Source: Acetobacter sacchari
GTDB taxonomy: Bacteria > Pseudomonadota > Alphaproteobacteria > Acetobacterales > Acetobacteraceae
Assembly: GCF_017377715.1 (NCBI RefSeq)
Contig: NZ_JAFVMF010000024.1
Coordinates: 1-52,125, forward strand
Direction of reading: 5' to 3'
Length of the DNA stretch: 52,125 nt
Below are positions 22,742 to 32,615 of the stretch, in pieces. The translations under genes and the position numbers were made by a program. The notes beneath the pieces were generated by a model, which was given only the letters and a program-made list of their open reading frames with translations, made no database searches and had not been told where the DNA came from. Position 1 is the first letter of the stretch. Each line of letters begins with the position of its first letter.

Positions 22742-25700
22742 ATGCCCTCGATCTCGGATATGCGGGTCGCCTATGAAAGCGACGTCGCCGCGAAGGCGAA
22801 GGCTGACGCCGATGCGCTGAACAGCGCAGGAAACGCCGCCGAGACTCTGGACAGGAAAATCACGTCCACGACGAAAAGCGGCGCTGCATTCGTCAACCGT
22901 TTCGACGACGTCACCCGCACGGCGAAGGCTGTCGAGCGCGCGCAGCGGGATCTCGACGCGGCGCAGGACGCGCTGAACAAATCCATGGCCAATGGCAGCG
23001 TCACCGCCGAACAGGCGCAGCGTACGCTGCAGACGCTGGGCGACCGCGTCACGCAGGCCACGGCCAAGCATGAGGCCGCGACGGCGGCGCAAAAGACGCT
23101 CGCGGAAGCGACGGACACTGTCACGACGGCGGCCGAGCGCAACACGGCGTCGGTCAAGCTGCAGTCCTACCAGATCGCGCAGATCGCCGATGAATTTCAC
23201 AAATGGGTCGATCAGGTTCTCTCTGGCGGCTCGGCCATCACGGCGACGACGTATCAGCTGCCCAATATGGTGCAGGCGATGGGCGGCGTCGGCAACGCGG
23301 CAAAAGTCGTCGGCGGCTTTCTGGCTGGACCGGGCGGCATCGCCGCGGCTGCGGCGGCTGCGGGCGTCAGCCTGTATGAGATGGCGTCGCGCGCGGAAAC
23401 GGATCAGGAGAAGTTCGCCGCCCTGTCCACGCAGTTGCGTGCGACGCGCACTGACGCGATGAGCATGGCCAGCGCGATCACGTCCGCGTCGGACAGCCTC
23501 AAGGGGATGCCCGGCTGGGACGAGGCCAGCGCGCGGACGGCGTCGCAGGCGATTGGCGGAACCTATGATTTTTCCGGCAATTCGTCGGACATCACGGCGC
23601 TTGCGGGCGTCGCGCGTGACGCTGGCGCCGTGTTCGGGTCTCTGGAAGACGGGCTGAAAGCTGTCCAGACCGCCATGACGGACCCGCTCGCCGAGATCCG
23701 CGATCTCTATCAGCGCCATCTGCCGGGCGTGAACGCGCAGCTGGTGGATCAGGTGCGGGATCTGGAAGCGGCCGGAAAGCAGGGCGAGGCGTACGCCCTC
23801 GTGATGGAGCACCTGACGGACGCCGTTAAGAACGCTCATGAAGAAGGCCTGACGCCGTTTCGGCGGGCGATGGAGGATCTGAACAAGGCGGCGTCGCCGC
23901 TGCTCGACACGCTGGAGAAGCTGGCGACGGGCATCGGAACCAAACTGCTGAACGGGGTCACGTCGCTGCTGAACCTGCTGCCGCACAGCGACGCGGCCAG
24001 CCAGAGCGCGTCCGGAACGCATGTCGTCACAAATCCGTCCAGCGGCACGCTGGGGATCATGCAGATCAACCCGGCCTACAGCTCGCAGTACGACGTCAAC
24101 TCCCTGTCGGGAAACATCGACGAAGGCATCACGCGGTATCAGAATTTCCTGAAGCGGTCGGGCGGCAATCTCGAAAACGCACTGGCGCTCTATGGCGGGT
24201 GGAAAACCGGCTCGGCTGGCGGCCAGCAATACGCAGGCTCGGTGTTCGGGCAGAACCTTGCGGACCTGACGCCCGCGATCTCGAAGGCGATTGATCAGGA
24301 GGCGCAGAAATTCGGGCTGGGCGACGGCCTGACCAGTCTGATCAAGAAAATCGCGCTGCAGGAAAGTGGCGGCCGTCAGTGGGACGATCAGTCCTATGCG
24401 ACGCCGTCCGCAGCCTCGTCGGCCGCCGCGACGGACCATGCGACGTCCGCCGCCGTGATCAGCGATCAGGCGGCCCTGTCGGCGGGTGCCGCCGATGCGG
24501 CGAACGGATACAGCTCCACGAGCATCACCCAGAGCCGACAGGCGATCGAGGACTGGATCGGCGTGCATGAGAAAATGCTCGGCGGCCTGACGCAGGGTTC
24601 ACAGCAATGGCAGGAGGAAAGCGAGCGCATCACCAACGCGAAAATCGCCCTCGCCAACACGCTTGATCCGCAAGCGTCGATCACGCAGGGCATGAAGGAC
24701 CAGAACGAGAGCCTGTCGGCGCAATCGGGCTGGTGGCGCAGCATGGCCGAGGTCGTGGCCCAGTTCGACACGACGACGCGCGGAACCGGCGTCAACCAGC
24801 AGGCCCTGACGCAGGCTCTGACGGAAAAGCAGCGCCAGCTGACGGCGGCGTATGAAGACGGCACGACCGGGATCGAGCGACAGGTGCGCGCCCAGACGGC
24901 GATTTCGTCTGCGGCGGGCGATTCCTCACGGGCGTTGCAGCATGCAACGAATTATCAGGAGGCGTACAACGCGGCGACGCAGAATTTCGACCCGGCGTCG
25001 CAGAAGTTCGTCGAGGAAGTGAACGCGCGCGTCTCGGCGCTCGATGCGCTGTCGGATGCGCAACAGCGGACGCAGCAGTTGCGACAGAACCGGGGGCTGT
25101 CTGACAACCTTGCGCTGCTGCAGGCGGAAACTGCCAGCATCGGGCAGGATTCCGACGCGCGTCAGGTCGGTATTGCGCGTTTGCAGGCGGAAATGGAGAT
25201 GCGTCGCCAGTATGGCGCCGTGCTGCCGCAGGAGGCGCAGGATTACGTCGAACTGTCGCGCCAGGTGTCGGCGGCGTCCGTGGCCTATGAGCACCAGCAA
25301 CAGACGCTGTCGGACCTGACGGGGTCGATCTCGAACATGGCGGACCAGCTGTCGGACGGCCTCGTGCAGGGATTCCTGCAGGGCACGTCGAGCGGGATGT
25401 CGTTCAGGTCGACGCTGCAGGCGATCGAGACGCAGATTGCGTCGATGATTCTCAAGATGGGGCTGATCAATCCGTTGCTCAACGACATTGACGGCGGAAC
25501 ACGGGGCACGCTGTCCGACATGTCGAAGCTTCTCGGAAACATCGGCGGATCGTCGGGCTCTTCGGCAAGTGACGGCTGGGGTTCGACCGGCGGCGCGATG
25601 GATTTCGAGGGCTCGGGGATCAGCGTCGGGCAGGAACTGAACCTGAAAAACAGCCTGTCGTCTCCGGCGTCGGCGACGTCGGGTAGCTGGCTCCAGTCGG

Positions 25701-27385
25701 CGCTTGGAACGAAAGTCATCGGCAACGCCTCCATAGGCAACATGCTCGCGGGACTGGGCGGCGGCATGGCCGTCGGCGGCCTGGTCGGAAGCCTGACCGG
25801 CGGTGGAAGCGGCAGCACGATCGGCGGTTCAATCGGAAGCCTTGTGGGAACCGGCGTCGGGTCATTCCTCGGTCCGATAGGTTCGATGGTCGGCGGAACT
25901 GTTCTGGGCGGGATCGGCAGCCTGATCGGCTCGCTGTTTTCAAAATCGCACTACGCCTATGACAGCGTCAGCGGGCAGGACGGCCAGCTGGTGATCTCCG
26001 ACAGGCGCGTCAGGCGATCCGACGACGACGTTTCGGGATCTCTCCAGTCGGCGCTTGACGCGATCAACGCCGTCTATGGCTACACGGGCGTCTCTGTCGA
26101 CGACGGGTTCGTCGGCGACGTCGGGCATTACAAGAAAGGAAAAAACTCCAACTCGCAGACGCTGGAACAGCATCTAGGCGACGCGCATCTGACGTCGTCG
26201 GACGCCACGATGCAGATGGCGCTCGATCAGCTGATGCCGTCGAGCTTCGACAGCGTCAGCAGCTACACGCAGGCGATCCAGTCCCTGAAAACCCTGTCGG
26301 ACACGCTCGACAGCATGGGCGTGGTCGTCAGCAAGTTTGACGATTCCTCGCATCTGACCGTCGCGCATTTCACCGGCTACACGGGCGACATGGCGACGGC
26401 GCTGTCCACGCTCGACGGGCAGACGGTTTCACTCGACGACCTGCAGTCGAAATTTCAGGCGATCGAGGAATTTGTCGGAACCACGATGCCGGGCCTTCTG
26501 GACGTCACGGCGTCCGGATCTGAAAGCCTGACGCAACAGGTCGAGGATCTGCAAAAGAAGTATCAGGACGCGGCGAACACGGCGGCGTCCTACGGGCTGA
26601 GCGCGCAGGCGCTTCTGGACAAGGGAAACGCCATCGCCGCGACCATGATCGCGAACGAGACGACGACCCTGAACCAGAGCGATCAGGCGGTGCAGGCGCG
26701 CTATCTCGCAGCGACAGGGGATCAGCAGGGGGCGGACCTGCTGAACTTCGACGTGTCGGCCGCCCAGCAGGTCAAACAGCTGCAGGACAGCTGGGACGGA
26801 TACCTGGGCGACACGTATGCGAGCAACGCCACGTATCAGGCGCAGATGGCGGATCTCGACAGGACGCTGGCGGCGGAACGGCTCCAGATTCAGGAGCAAT
26901 ACGCCGGAACTTCGCTGGCGCAGCAAAAGGAATATCTCTCGCAGGCGGACCAGTCCGTCGCGGGGGTGTTCAGCAACCTGTCGGACTACGCCAGCGGGCT
27001 GATGACGTCGGATGCGTCGCCGTTGTCCGTGCAGGACCAGTATGCGGCGGCGAACGACAATCTGCACAGCGACTATCAGGCGGCGCTGGGCGGCGATTAT
27101 GACGCCCTGTCGCGCGTGCAGTCGGACATGCAGACATATCTGACCGAGGCCAAAGCGTGGTTCGGCTCCGGCACGGGCTACGCTGACGCAGTCAAGCAAG
27201 TTTCGGACATGCTGGCCGCGATCGGCAATGTCGGATCGGACACGTACACGGCGAGCCTTGCGAAACAGCTCGCCCAGAAAAGCGTCGATGCGACGCTCGC
27301 GGTCAAGCAGTCCGTCGATGCGCTCAACAGCAGCGTCGCCCAGTTGGGGCGGCTCATAACAGTGGGAGGCATGAAAGCGGCATGA
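22742..27385 (+). CDS. Tail tape measure protein with a permuted transglycosylase-like domain
   Basis: 1547 residues, setting a long tail. The N-terminus is coiled coil. YQIAQIADEFHKWVDQVLSG with AITATTYQLPNMVQAMGGVG is the usual TMP_2 start of the tape region. At 438-443 comes GIMQIN, then NIDEGITRYQNFL and LALYGGW, which are the C-terminal motifs of an SLT/lysozyme fold. At 538-544 comes LQESGGR, with the presumed catalytic Glu541, which normally precedes GIMQ. Residues near 980-1080 are Gly-rich hydrophobic repeats (GGLVGSLTGGGSGS). The C-terminal part is again helical. It scaffolds the tail, and the embedded domain may open peptidoglycan during entry. Confidence 0.9.
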   Translation: MPSISDMRVAYESDVAAKAKADADALNSAGNAAETLDRKITSTTKSGAAFVNRFDDVTRTAKAVERAQRDLDAAQDALNKSMANGSVTAEQAQRTLQTLGDRVTQATAKHEAATAAQKTLAEATDTVTTAAERNTASVKLQSYQIAQIADEFHKWVDQVLSGGSAITATTYQLPNMVQAMGGVGNAAKVVGGFLAGPGGIAAAAAAAGVSLYEMASRAETDQEKFAALSTQLRATRTDAMSMASAITSASDSLKGMPGWDEASARTASQAIGGTYDFSGNSSDITALAGVARDAGAVFGSLEDGLKAVQTAMTDPLAEIRDLYQRHLPGVNAQLVDQVRDLEAAGKQGEAYALVMEHLTDAVKNAHEEGLTPFRRAMEDLNKAASPLLDTLEKLATGIGTKLLNGVTSLLNLLPHSDAASQSASGTHVVTNPSSGTLGIMQINPAYSSQYDVNSLSGNIDEGITRYQNFLKRSGGNLENALALYGGWKTGSAGGQQYAGSVFGQNLADLTPAISKAIDQEAQKFGLGDGLTSLIKKIALQESGGRQWDDQSYATPSAASSAAATDHATSAAVISDQAALSAGAADAANGYSSTSITQSRQAIEDWIGVHEKMLGGLTQGSQQWQEESERITNAKIALANTLDPQASITQGMKDQNESLSAQSGWWRSMAEVVAQFDTTTRGTGVNQQALTQALTEKQRQLTAAYEDGTTGIERQVRAQTAISSAAGDSSRALQHATNYQEAYNAATQNFDPASQKFVEEVNARVSALDALSDAQQRTQQLRQNRGLSDNLALLQAETASIGQDSDARQVGIARLQAEMEMRRQYGAVLPQEAQDYVELSRQVSAASVAYEHQQQTLSDLTGSISNMADQLSDGLVQGFLQGTSSGMSFRSTLQAIETQIASMILKMGLINPLLNDIDGGTRGTLSDMSKLLGNIGGSSGSSASDGWGSTGGAMDFEGSGISVGQELNLKNSLSSPASATSGSWLQSALGTKVIGNASIGNMLAGLGGGMAVGGLVGSLTGGGSGSTIGGSIGSLVGTGVGSFLGPIGSMVGGTVLGGIGSLIGSLFSKSHYAYDSVSGQDGQLVISDRRVRRSDDDVSGSLQSALDAINAVYGYTGVSVDDGFVGDVGHYKKGKNSNSQTLEQHLGDAHLTSSDATMQMALDQLMPSSFDSVSSYTQAIQSLKTLSDTLDSMGVVVSKFDDSSHLTVAHFTGYTGDMATALSTLDGQTVSLDDLQSKFQAIEEFVGTTMPGLLDVTASGSESLTQQVEDLQKKYQDAANTAASYGLSAQALLDKGNAIAATMIANETTTLNQSDQAVQARYLAATGDQQGADLLNFDVSAAQQVKQLQDSWDGYLGDTYASNATYQAQMADLDRTLAAERLQIQEQYAGTSLAQQKEYLSQADQSVAGVFSNLSDYASGLMTSDASPLSVQDQYAAANDNLHSDYQAALGGDYDALSRVQSDMQTYLTEAKAWFGSGTGYADAVKQVSDMLAAIGNVGSDTYTASLAKQLAQKSVDATLAVKQSVDALNSSVAQLGRLITVGGMKAA

Positions 27386-29007
27386 CGGCGTTTCGAACGG
27401 TCGAGATCGACCTTGTGCGTCAGGCGTCGGGAAGCGCGTCGGTCACGCGCGGGCACGGAACCCGGCCGCATGGCGCGCTGTCGCGCAACGCCCGCGCGCT
27501 GGAGGCGACAGAGACCGTCCGGTTCTCCGATCGCGGCTATGTCGACGAAAACCACGCGCCCTGGCCGCCTTACGTCACGGACGCCTTTACGCTCGATCGC
27601 GGGCTGACGCTCTCGGCCGACGCGCTGGGCGGTCAGCTGTCGGCAGGGTCGATCACGCTGGCCAATGTCGACGGCGCGCTCGACAGCATGATCACGACGC
27701 GGGTCAACGATCATATGCCGGTCCGCATCCGTACGGGCGACAAGGCCTTTGACGCGGCGCGCGGGATCGAGGTCGATCCTGCCTCGACTTCGTTGCGGCC
27801 GGTGTTCGCCGGGCTGGGCAAAAGCTGGCGTCCGGACAGGCAGTCGCTTGCGATAGACCTGCTCGACGCCACCTACTGGCTGGAAACGACGCTCTCCGTC
27901 GCGACCTATGGGGGCTCCGGGCGGCTCGACGGCGACAGCAACGTCGCGGGCCGGACGATGCCGGTCATGCGCGGGACGGTGTGCAACGTTACGCCAGTCC
28001 TGATCGACAGCACGAATTACGTTTACCAGATTTCGGACGGCCCGGCGTCGATCACGGCTCTTTACGAGGGCGGATACGCCGGCGGAATCGCATCGGGCGG
28101 GATCGTCGCCGATATCTACGCCAGTTCTCTGGCGGCGGGGTCTTACACGGTGCAGACAGGCGCCTCGGGGACGTGGCTGCGTCTGGGCACAAAGCCTGTC
28201 TACGGGATCACGGTCGACGCCGTGGGGCGGTTCCGCTCGGGCGCCGCGCCGGTGAACGTCCTCGACATCCTGCGCCGGATGCTGGTCGAGGATCTGGTCA
28301 TGCCCGAGGCCTATATCGACGCGGGCTGGACCGAGACGTCGACGATCGCGCCATGGGCGGGCGGCTGGTTCTGGGACGGGGCGGACAGCCTGACCGGAAA
28401 GAGCATCGCGACGACGCTGCTCTCGGGGCTTGGCGTATCGCTGGCGCCGACGCGGACCGGCACGCTGCTGCCGGTTCCGCTCGTCGCCCCGGCGGCCAGC
28501 AGCCCGGTCGCAGCGGAACTGTCGGCCGACGTGATCACCGATATCGCCGCGTCGTCGCTCGACAGCTCGCTCGATCCGCCGACCTGGCGGTGGCGTCTGG
28601 GATGGCGGCACAATTTCCCGGTGCAGACGACGGGCTCGAATCTGCATCCGCAGGCTCCGGCCGATCGGCAGTCGGTGATCGCGGTGGCCGACCGGACCGC
28701 CCTGTGGTGGTCGTCGGACGTCAAAAGCCGCTGGCGGGCGCCGAACGATCCGGCGACGATTGCTACCGCGCTGGCCAGTCAGGCGGACGCGCAGACCATC
28801 GCCAGTCGTCACGGCGCGCTCTGGGGCGTGCAGCGCCGACTCTGGGCGGTGTCGGTTCCGCAGGATCTCGCATGGTCGATCGAGCTGGGCGACGTGGTGG
28901 GGCTCAGCGCGCCGGCGGCCGGTCTGACGTCGCGTGTTCCGGGCGTGGTGATCAGCGAGCACATACAGGCGACCGATCAGGTCGTCACATTCCAGATTCT
29001 GGTGTGA
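27382..29007 (+). CDS. Tail tip/baseplate-type protein
   Basis: 541 residues overlapping the tape-measure stop by ATGA. It is beta-rich and ordered: LSAGSITLANVDGALDSMIT, QSLAIDLLDATYWLETTLSV and repeated short strands. A middle helix with VNVLDILRRMLVEDLVMPEA follows, and an end domain with LGDVVGLSAPAAGL and VVISEHIQATDQVVTFQILV. The last strand set looks like the final barrel of hub proteins. Position right after the tape measure supports a distal tail or hub role. Confidence 0.65.
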   Translation: MTAFRTVEIDLVRQASGSASVTRGHGTRPHGALSRNARALEATETVRFSDRGYVDENHAPWPPYVTDAFTLDRGLTLSADALGGQLSAGSITLANVDGALDSMITTRVNDHMPVRIRTGDKAFDAARGIEVDPASTSLRPVFAGLGKSWRPDRQSLAIDLLDATYWLETTLSVATYGGSGRLDGDSNVAGRTMPVMRGTVCNVTPVLIDSTNYVYQISDGPASITALYEGGYAGGIASGGIVADIYASSLAAGSYTVQTGASGTWLRLGTKPVYGITVDAVGRFRSGAAPVNVLDILRRMLVEDLVMPEAYIDAGWTETSTIAPWAGGWFWDGADSLTGKSIATTLLSGLGVSLAPTRTGTLLPVPLVAPAASSPVAAELSADVITDIAASSLDSSLDPPTWRWRLGWRHNFPVQTTGSNLHPQAPADRQSVIAVADRTALWWSSDVKSRWRAPNDPATIATALASQADAQTIASRHGALWGVQRRLWAVSVPQDLAWSIELGDVVGLSAPAAGLTSRVPGVVISEHIQATDQVVTFQILV

Positions 29008-29010
29008 TCA

Positions 29011-29796
29011 ATGCAAAATTGCGGTTTTGGGTGGCAAAATCGCGTCCTCGACGCGACGCTTGTCGCCAGCAACACGACGGTCGGGTCGCTGCCTGTCACG
29101 AACCTGCAGAATCCCTATGGCGCCGCGAGCCTCGGGTTTCGTAGTCTGATCGAAAAAGCAGGCGACAGCGCCAATTTTACGATGACGCTGCCAGCGGCCG
29201 CGACGTGGCGGGTGTTCAGCCTGCATCGGACCAACCTGCGCGAGACGGGCGCGCAATGGCGGATTCAGGTGAGCAACGGCGGAACGTCGGTCGTCGACAC
29301 CTATGTCATGGCCTGTCCGGTCTCGGGCGGCCAATGCGTCTGGGCGCTGCCGAACGACGTCACCGGCGACGCGGTCACGATCACCGTCTGGCCGCGCACC
29401 GATCCGGGGACGTGGATCGACATACCTCTGGCGTATGCCGGGCCGTTGTGGTCGCCCGTTCGCAATTTCAGCAGCGAGAGCACGGCTGATCGCGTGCTGG
29501 GGCAGGACAGCGTGGTCTCGCTGGGCGGTCAGGAGTTCGTGGCGACGCGCTGGTATCAGCGCAAGCTGACGATCGCGCATCAGTCGCTTGGCGACGCCGA
29601 CGCGCCTGTCGTCGAGCAGATGCTGCGCGTTGCGGCGACGGGACGAAATATCCTGTTCCTGCCTGATCCTTCGGCGGATGCGCTCACGCTTGCGCAACGC
29701 GGTCTGTTCGGACGCCTGTCGGGCGGCGAGATCTCCAATCCCTTTGGCGCGGCCGACCGGCACGCCATCACCCTTGATCTGACGGAACGGCTCTGA
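29011..29796 (+). CDS. Tail tip protein, possible carbohydrate-binding fold
   Basis: 261 residues. A jelly-roll-like series of strands is suggested by ATWRVFSLHRTNLRETGAQW, GGTSVVDTYVMACPVSGGQC and DAVTITVWPRTDPGTWIDIP. The C-terminal third (HQSLGDADAPVVEQMLRVAA, ILFLPDPSADAL) is alpha/beta. It overlaps the next start (TGATG). Such proteins sit at the tail tip and may contact surface sugars; this is inference. Confidence 0.55.
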   Translation: MQNCGFGWQNRVLDATLVASNTTVGSLPVTNLQNPYGAASLGFRSLIEKAGDSANFTMTLPAAATWRVFSLHRTNLRETGAQWRIQVSNGGTSVVDTYVMACPVSGGQCVWALPNDVTGDAVTITVWPRTDPGTWIDIPLAYAGPLWSPVRNFSSESTADRVLGQDSVVSLGGQEFVATRWYQRKLTIAHQSLGDADAPVVEQMLRVAATGRNILFLPDPSADALTLAQRGLFGRLSGGEISNPFGAADRHAITLDLTERL

Positions 29797-30812
29797 TGCC
29801 CGCACAATTGGGAAATTTTGTTCTGGAGACGACGACGTCTCCGGGAACGGGGACGTTCACCCTCAACGGACCCGAGGCGGACCGGCGCAGTTTTACGCAG
29901 GCGTTTCCGTCCGGCGGCTCGGTCTTTTACTTCGCGGACGACGGATCGCAGGCGGAATGGGGAACGGGCACGCTCTCGCCCGGATCTCCGGCGACGCTCG
30001 CCCGCACGAAAATCCTCGGCACCACGGCCAGCACGACGGCGGCGCTGAACTTCGGCGGAACGGTCGAGGTGTATAGCGAAATCCCGGCCGAGCGTCTGGC
30101 GATGCTGGAGGACAGCGGGGCTTTGCTGTTGCCAGATGTCACTGACTGGACATCACAACAGGTCGTCAACGCCCGCAGTGCGAGCGCCCGATTTGTGCGG
30201 GGCGGCGCGAATGTGTCGACCGACAGGGCGATCTCGCAACTGCTGGTGTCAGTCGGAGACGCCAGCGGCCGCCGGTTGTGGGCGCAGGACACAGACGGAT
30301 CGGATTATTATCCGTCGATCACCTGGGCAAACGCCGTCTACGCGACCAGGCAGGCAATTACTGAGGCGGACTACGCCCCAAAATCATGGGTGAATGCGCA
30401 GGGTTACGCGACGAACGCGGGCATTGCGGGCGCGAATTACGCGACGCAGGGCTGGGTCAACGGTCTGGGACTGATCACAGCGAGCGGCGTCGCCCAGAGC
30501 TACGTCGCGAAATCCGACTACGCCAACGACTTCGCCACCGGCACCGCGAGCGTCATCCGGACAGTGGGCAACAAGGTCATCCAGATGTGGTCTGCAAATG
30601 TCGGGCCGGGGACGCGCGTCAACTATCCGATCGCGATGTCGTCGCTTGGCTCGCAGCCGATCGGCGTCGCCTATTCCGCCAATGGCGCGGGGTCCGGCAG
30701 CTGGGTCAACTGCTACGCAGCGGATAACAGCGGCTTTACGGCGACGGCGTTCGGGTCGGACGGCAGCACGCGGACATTGACAATCACCTTTTTGATCATG
30801 GGGGTTTTATGA
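29796..30812 (+). CDS. Tail fibre protein
   Basis: 338 residues. The N-terminal domain (TSPGTGTFTLNGPEADRRSF, SVFYFADDGSQAEWGTGTL) matches the attachment domain of tail fibres. The central shaft has degenerate repeats of the form YA-x3-WVN-x2-G (positions about 185-225). The C-terminal tip is beta-rich (SLGSQPIGVAYSANGAGSGS). It should recognise the host surface, perhaps a polysaccharide. The next gene overlaps its stop. Confidence 0.8.
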   Translation: MPAQLGNFVLETTTSPGTGTFTLNGPEADRRSFTQAFPSGGSVFYFADDGSQAEWGTGTLSPGSPATLARTKILGTTASTTAALNFGGTVEVYSEIPAERLAMLEDSGALLLPDVTDWTSQQVVNARSASARFVRGGANVSTDRAISQLLVSVGDASGRRLWAQDTDGSDYYPSITWANAVYATRQAITEADYAPKSWVNAQGYATNAGIAGANYATQGWVNGLGLITASGVAQSYVAKSDYANDFATGTASVIRTVGNKVIQMWSANVGPGTRVNYPIAMSSLGSQPIGVAYSANGAGSGSWVNCYAADNSGFTATAFGSDGSTRTLTITFLIMGVL

Positions 30813-31258
30813 TGGCGGAGATCGACGTCCGGACTGTCTATCCGAACCGGTTTTATGCGTCGTGCGACCTGTTGGCGGCGCAGCCCGCGCCTGTGACGGG
30901 CTGGTGGGATGCGTGGGGCATGAGCGATCCCGCCGTCGCGCCGCCGGTCGCGGACCTGGTCCCGCTGACGGCGGATCAGTGGAACGGCCGCCTGACGGGC
31001 GGATGGGGCGTGCAGGGCGGGGCGCTGGTCGCCATGACCGAAGAGCAGCTTGCGGACGCGGTTCCTCTCGCCGTCCGGGCGGGCTTTGCGCTTACGGCGG
31101 CGCAGAATGTCGTCTGGGCCGAGTATGGGTCACTGGGCGACGCGGTTCCGGGCGCGTGGATCTCGTATCAGAAAGCGCTGAAAGCGATCGTCGACGGGTC
31201 GGATACGGCCAGCACGACGCTGCCTGCGTCGCCAGCGGGGGGCAGCGATGCCGGATAA
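30809..31258 (+). CDS. Putative tail fibre-associated/assembly protein
   Basis: 149 residues, starting at ATG 30809 within the fibre stop after a G-rich ribosome site. The block VPLTADQWNGRLTGGWGVQG-GALVAMT resembles the Lt-dqw-..-G motif of tail fibre assembly proteins. The C-terminal half is helical (AVRAGFALTAAQNVVWAEYG). It probably helps fold or attach the fibre. The following gene overlaps by 11 bases. Confidence 0.6.
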   Translation: MMAEIDVRTVYPNRFYASCDLLAAQPAPVTGWWDAWGMSDPAVAPPVADLVPLTADQWNGRLTGGWGVQGGALVAMTEEQLADAVPLAVRAGFALTAAQNVVWAEYGSLGDAVPGAWISYQKALKAIVDGSDTASTTLPASPAGGSDAG

Positions 31259-31448
31259 CGTCGCGACGAAAGAGGACATCGCCAGACTCAAGGACGAAAC
31301 CGACGTGCAGCTGGGCAGGATCTGGAGCGAGCTGCGCAAGCTCAACACCGCCGAGAGCAGGCGCGCCGCCATGAACGGGGCGCTGCTGATCCTCGGCTCC
31401 GCCATCGGAAGCGGAATCGTCAACGCTTTGCAGCATATGAGGGGATAA
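31248..31448 (+). CDS. Small membrane protein, possible holin-like (XhlA type)
   Basis: 66 residues. The N-terminal part is a charged coiled coil (ATKEDIARLKDETDVQLGRI, WSELRKLN) and the C-terminal part a membrane helix (GALLILGSAIGSGIVNAL, about 44-61). This layout is that of XhlA/haemolysin-type lysis helpers. It closes the tail operon, and the gene before it overlaps its start. The lysis role is inferred from layout and position. Confidence 0.65.
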   Translation: MPDNVATKEDIARLKDETDVQLGRIWSELRKLNTAESRRAAMNGALLILGSAIGSGIVNALQHMRG

Positions 31449-31501
31449 CGTGCACGTTAACGTTCGAGACTATATCATGTAAAAGATAATAATTACGCTG
31501 T

Positions 31502-31530
31502 TTGTATTGTTGCACATTAGAAAATATAAT
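31502..31530 (+). promoter_or_regulatory. Strong sigma-70-like promoter for the AT-rich membrane-protein gene
   Basis: TTGTAT (31502-31507), 17-base spacer, consensus TATAAT (31525-31530). It lies about 45 bases before the ATG at 31577, giving the gene its own expression in the lysogen, separate from late transcription. Confidence 0.7.
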
Positions 31531-31576
31531 ATGTTCATATTGTCTGTTCCATGAATATAAATATATGGATTGAGCT

Positions 31577-32512
31577 ATGAGCAATTTGCCTAACCCCAAC
31601 GATAAGAAATTCGACTTTAAAAAAATATTGTCATTTTTTATTCCGATTATTACGCCAGTTTTGGCATTATCAATGCCGGGGTATGCCGTGTTATTCTATT
31701 ATCAGATTCATATTGGAAATTTGCCGTCATTTTTATCGACAATAAATACATCTATATTTGTTTTGTTTGGAGTTATTAGCGTTGTGTTGTATACGATATT
31801 ATTATTTTACGGGATGCTGTCCAGTTTCTGGCTTTACATGATAATAAATTATGTTGTCAGTAAATTTGCAAAAAATAATAATTTTACTGTATCTAATATA
31901 ATTCCAAAAAAGAAATCAGAATGTGCGTGGTACTTTATAATTTCATGTTTAGTCCTCTTAATAGTGATTGTTAATTTAATCGAAATGAACGCAAATCGAT
32001 ATAGTATTGCTTTGTATACTTATTTCTTTATAGTTGGAGCGTTCTTTGTTGCTGCGCTTGATAAAATATCTAAACAAAATTTAAAGAAATCTCTAATTTT
32101 GATATCGATCCCTATCGCTTGTGGTTTGATGCTTCCAGTATTTCTTCAGGGGGCTGTACCCATGATGGCTGAGGATTTTGTTTCTATCGTTGGCATGAGG
32201 ACAAAGAATTTCGATAATCTCTATATATCTGAAGATAAATACCACGAGATAGAGGCATTGCTCAGTGCATTCGATGGTGTGGAAAAGAGTGTTTGTTATT
32301 TGGCTATAGATGGGCGAGAGTTTGTAAATGTCACAATAAAAATAGACGGGGATAATGTTCCGTTAGTCGTTTTGTGGAACGATAATTCAGATCATAAAAT
32401 AGTAGGGTTTGATAACCGATGGACTTCTCGTGGGCAATTTGATTTTCCAACGTTTTCGGTATCCAACGCTGACATTTTAGAATTTCCAAAAAATTGGGTA
32501 AAAGCCTGCTAG
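31577..32512 (+). CDS. AT-rich polytopic membrane protein (moron), unrecognised
   Basis: 311 residues. About five membrane segments are visible near 18-42, 58-90, 118-137, 146-166 and 172-195. A soluble domain of about 115 residues follows (SEDKYHEIEALLSAFDGVEK, then CYLAIDGREFVNVTIKIDGD). Codon use is far more AT-rich than in the surrounding phage genes. With its own promoter and a terminator behind it, it is a self-contained cargo gene between tail and lysis modules. A role in lysogenic conversion or superinfection exclusion is plausible; the family is unknown to me. Confidence 0.7.
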   Translation: MSNLPNPNDKKFDFKKILSFFIPIITPVLALSMPGYAVLFYYQIHIGNLPSFLSTINTSIFVLFGVISVVLYTILLFYGMLSSFWLYMIINYVVSKFAKNNNFTVSNIIPKKKSECAWYFIISCLVLLIVIVNLIEMNANRYSIALYTYFFIVGAFFVAALDKISKQNLKKSLILISIPIACGLMLPVFLQGAVPMMAEDFVSIVGMRTKNFDNLYISEDKYHEIEALLSAFDGVEKSVCYLAIDGREFVNVTIKIDGDNVPLVVLWNDNSDHKIVGFDNRWTSRGQFDFPTFSVSNADILEFPKNWVKAC

Positions 32513-32615
32513 GGATGGGGCGATGAAAGGGTTTTTCTTAACAAGGCGAGCAGGCGCTTAATACTCATCATAATTTTTGATGAACAATTTACATACTGTT
32601 CGTGCCGTCTTTGAA

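Noticed and set aside
22724..24568. Long minus-strand open frame (614 residues) opposite the tape-measure gene
   Set aside because: Arg/His-rich antisense shadow caused by high GC and third-position bias; the plus-strand gene is certain.
27178..28962. Long minus-strand open frame (594 residues) opposite the tail-tip gene
   Set aside because: Arg-rich shadow with no domain; the opposite strand carries a coherent tail gene.
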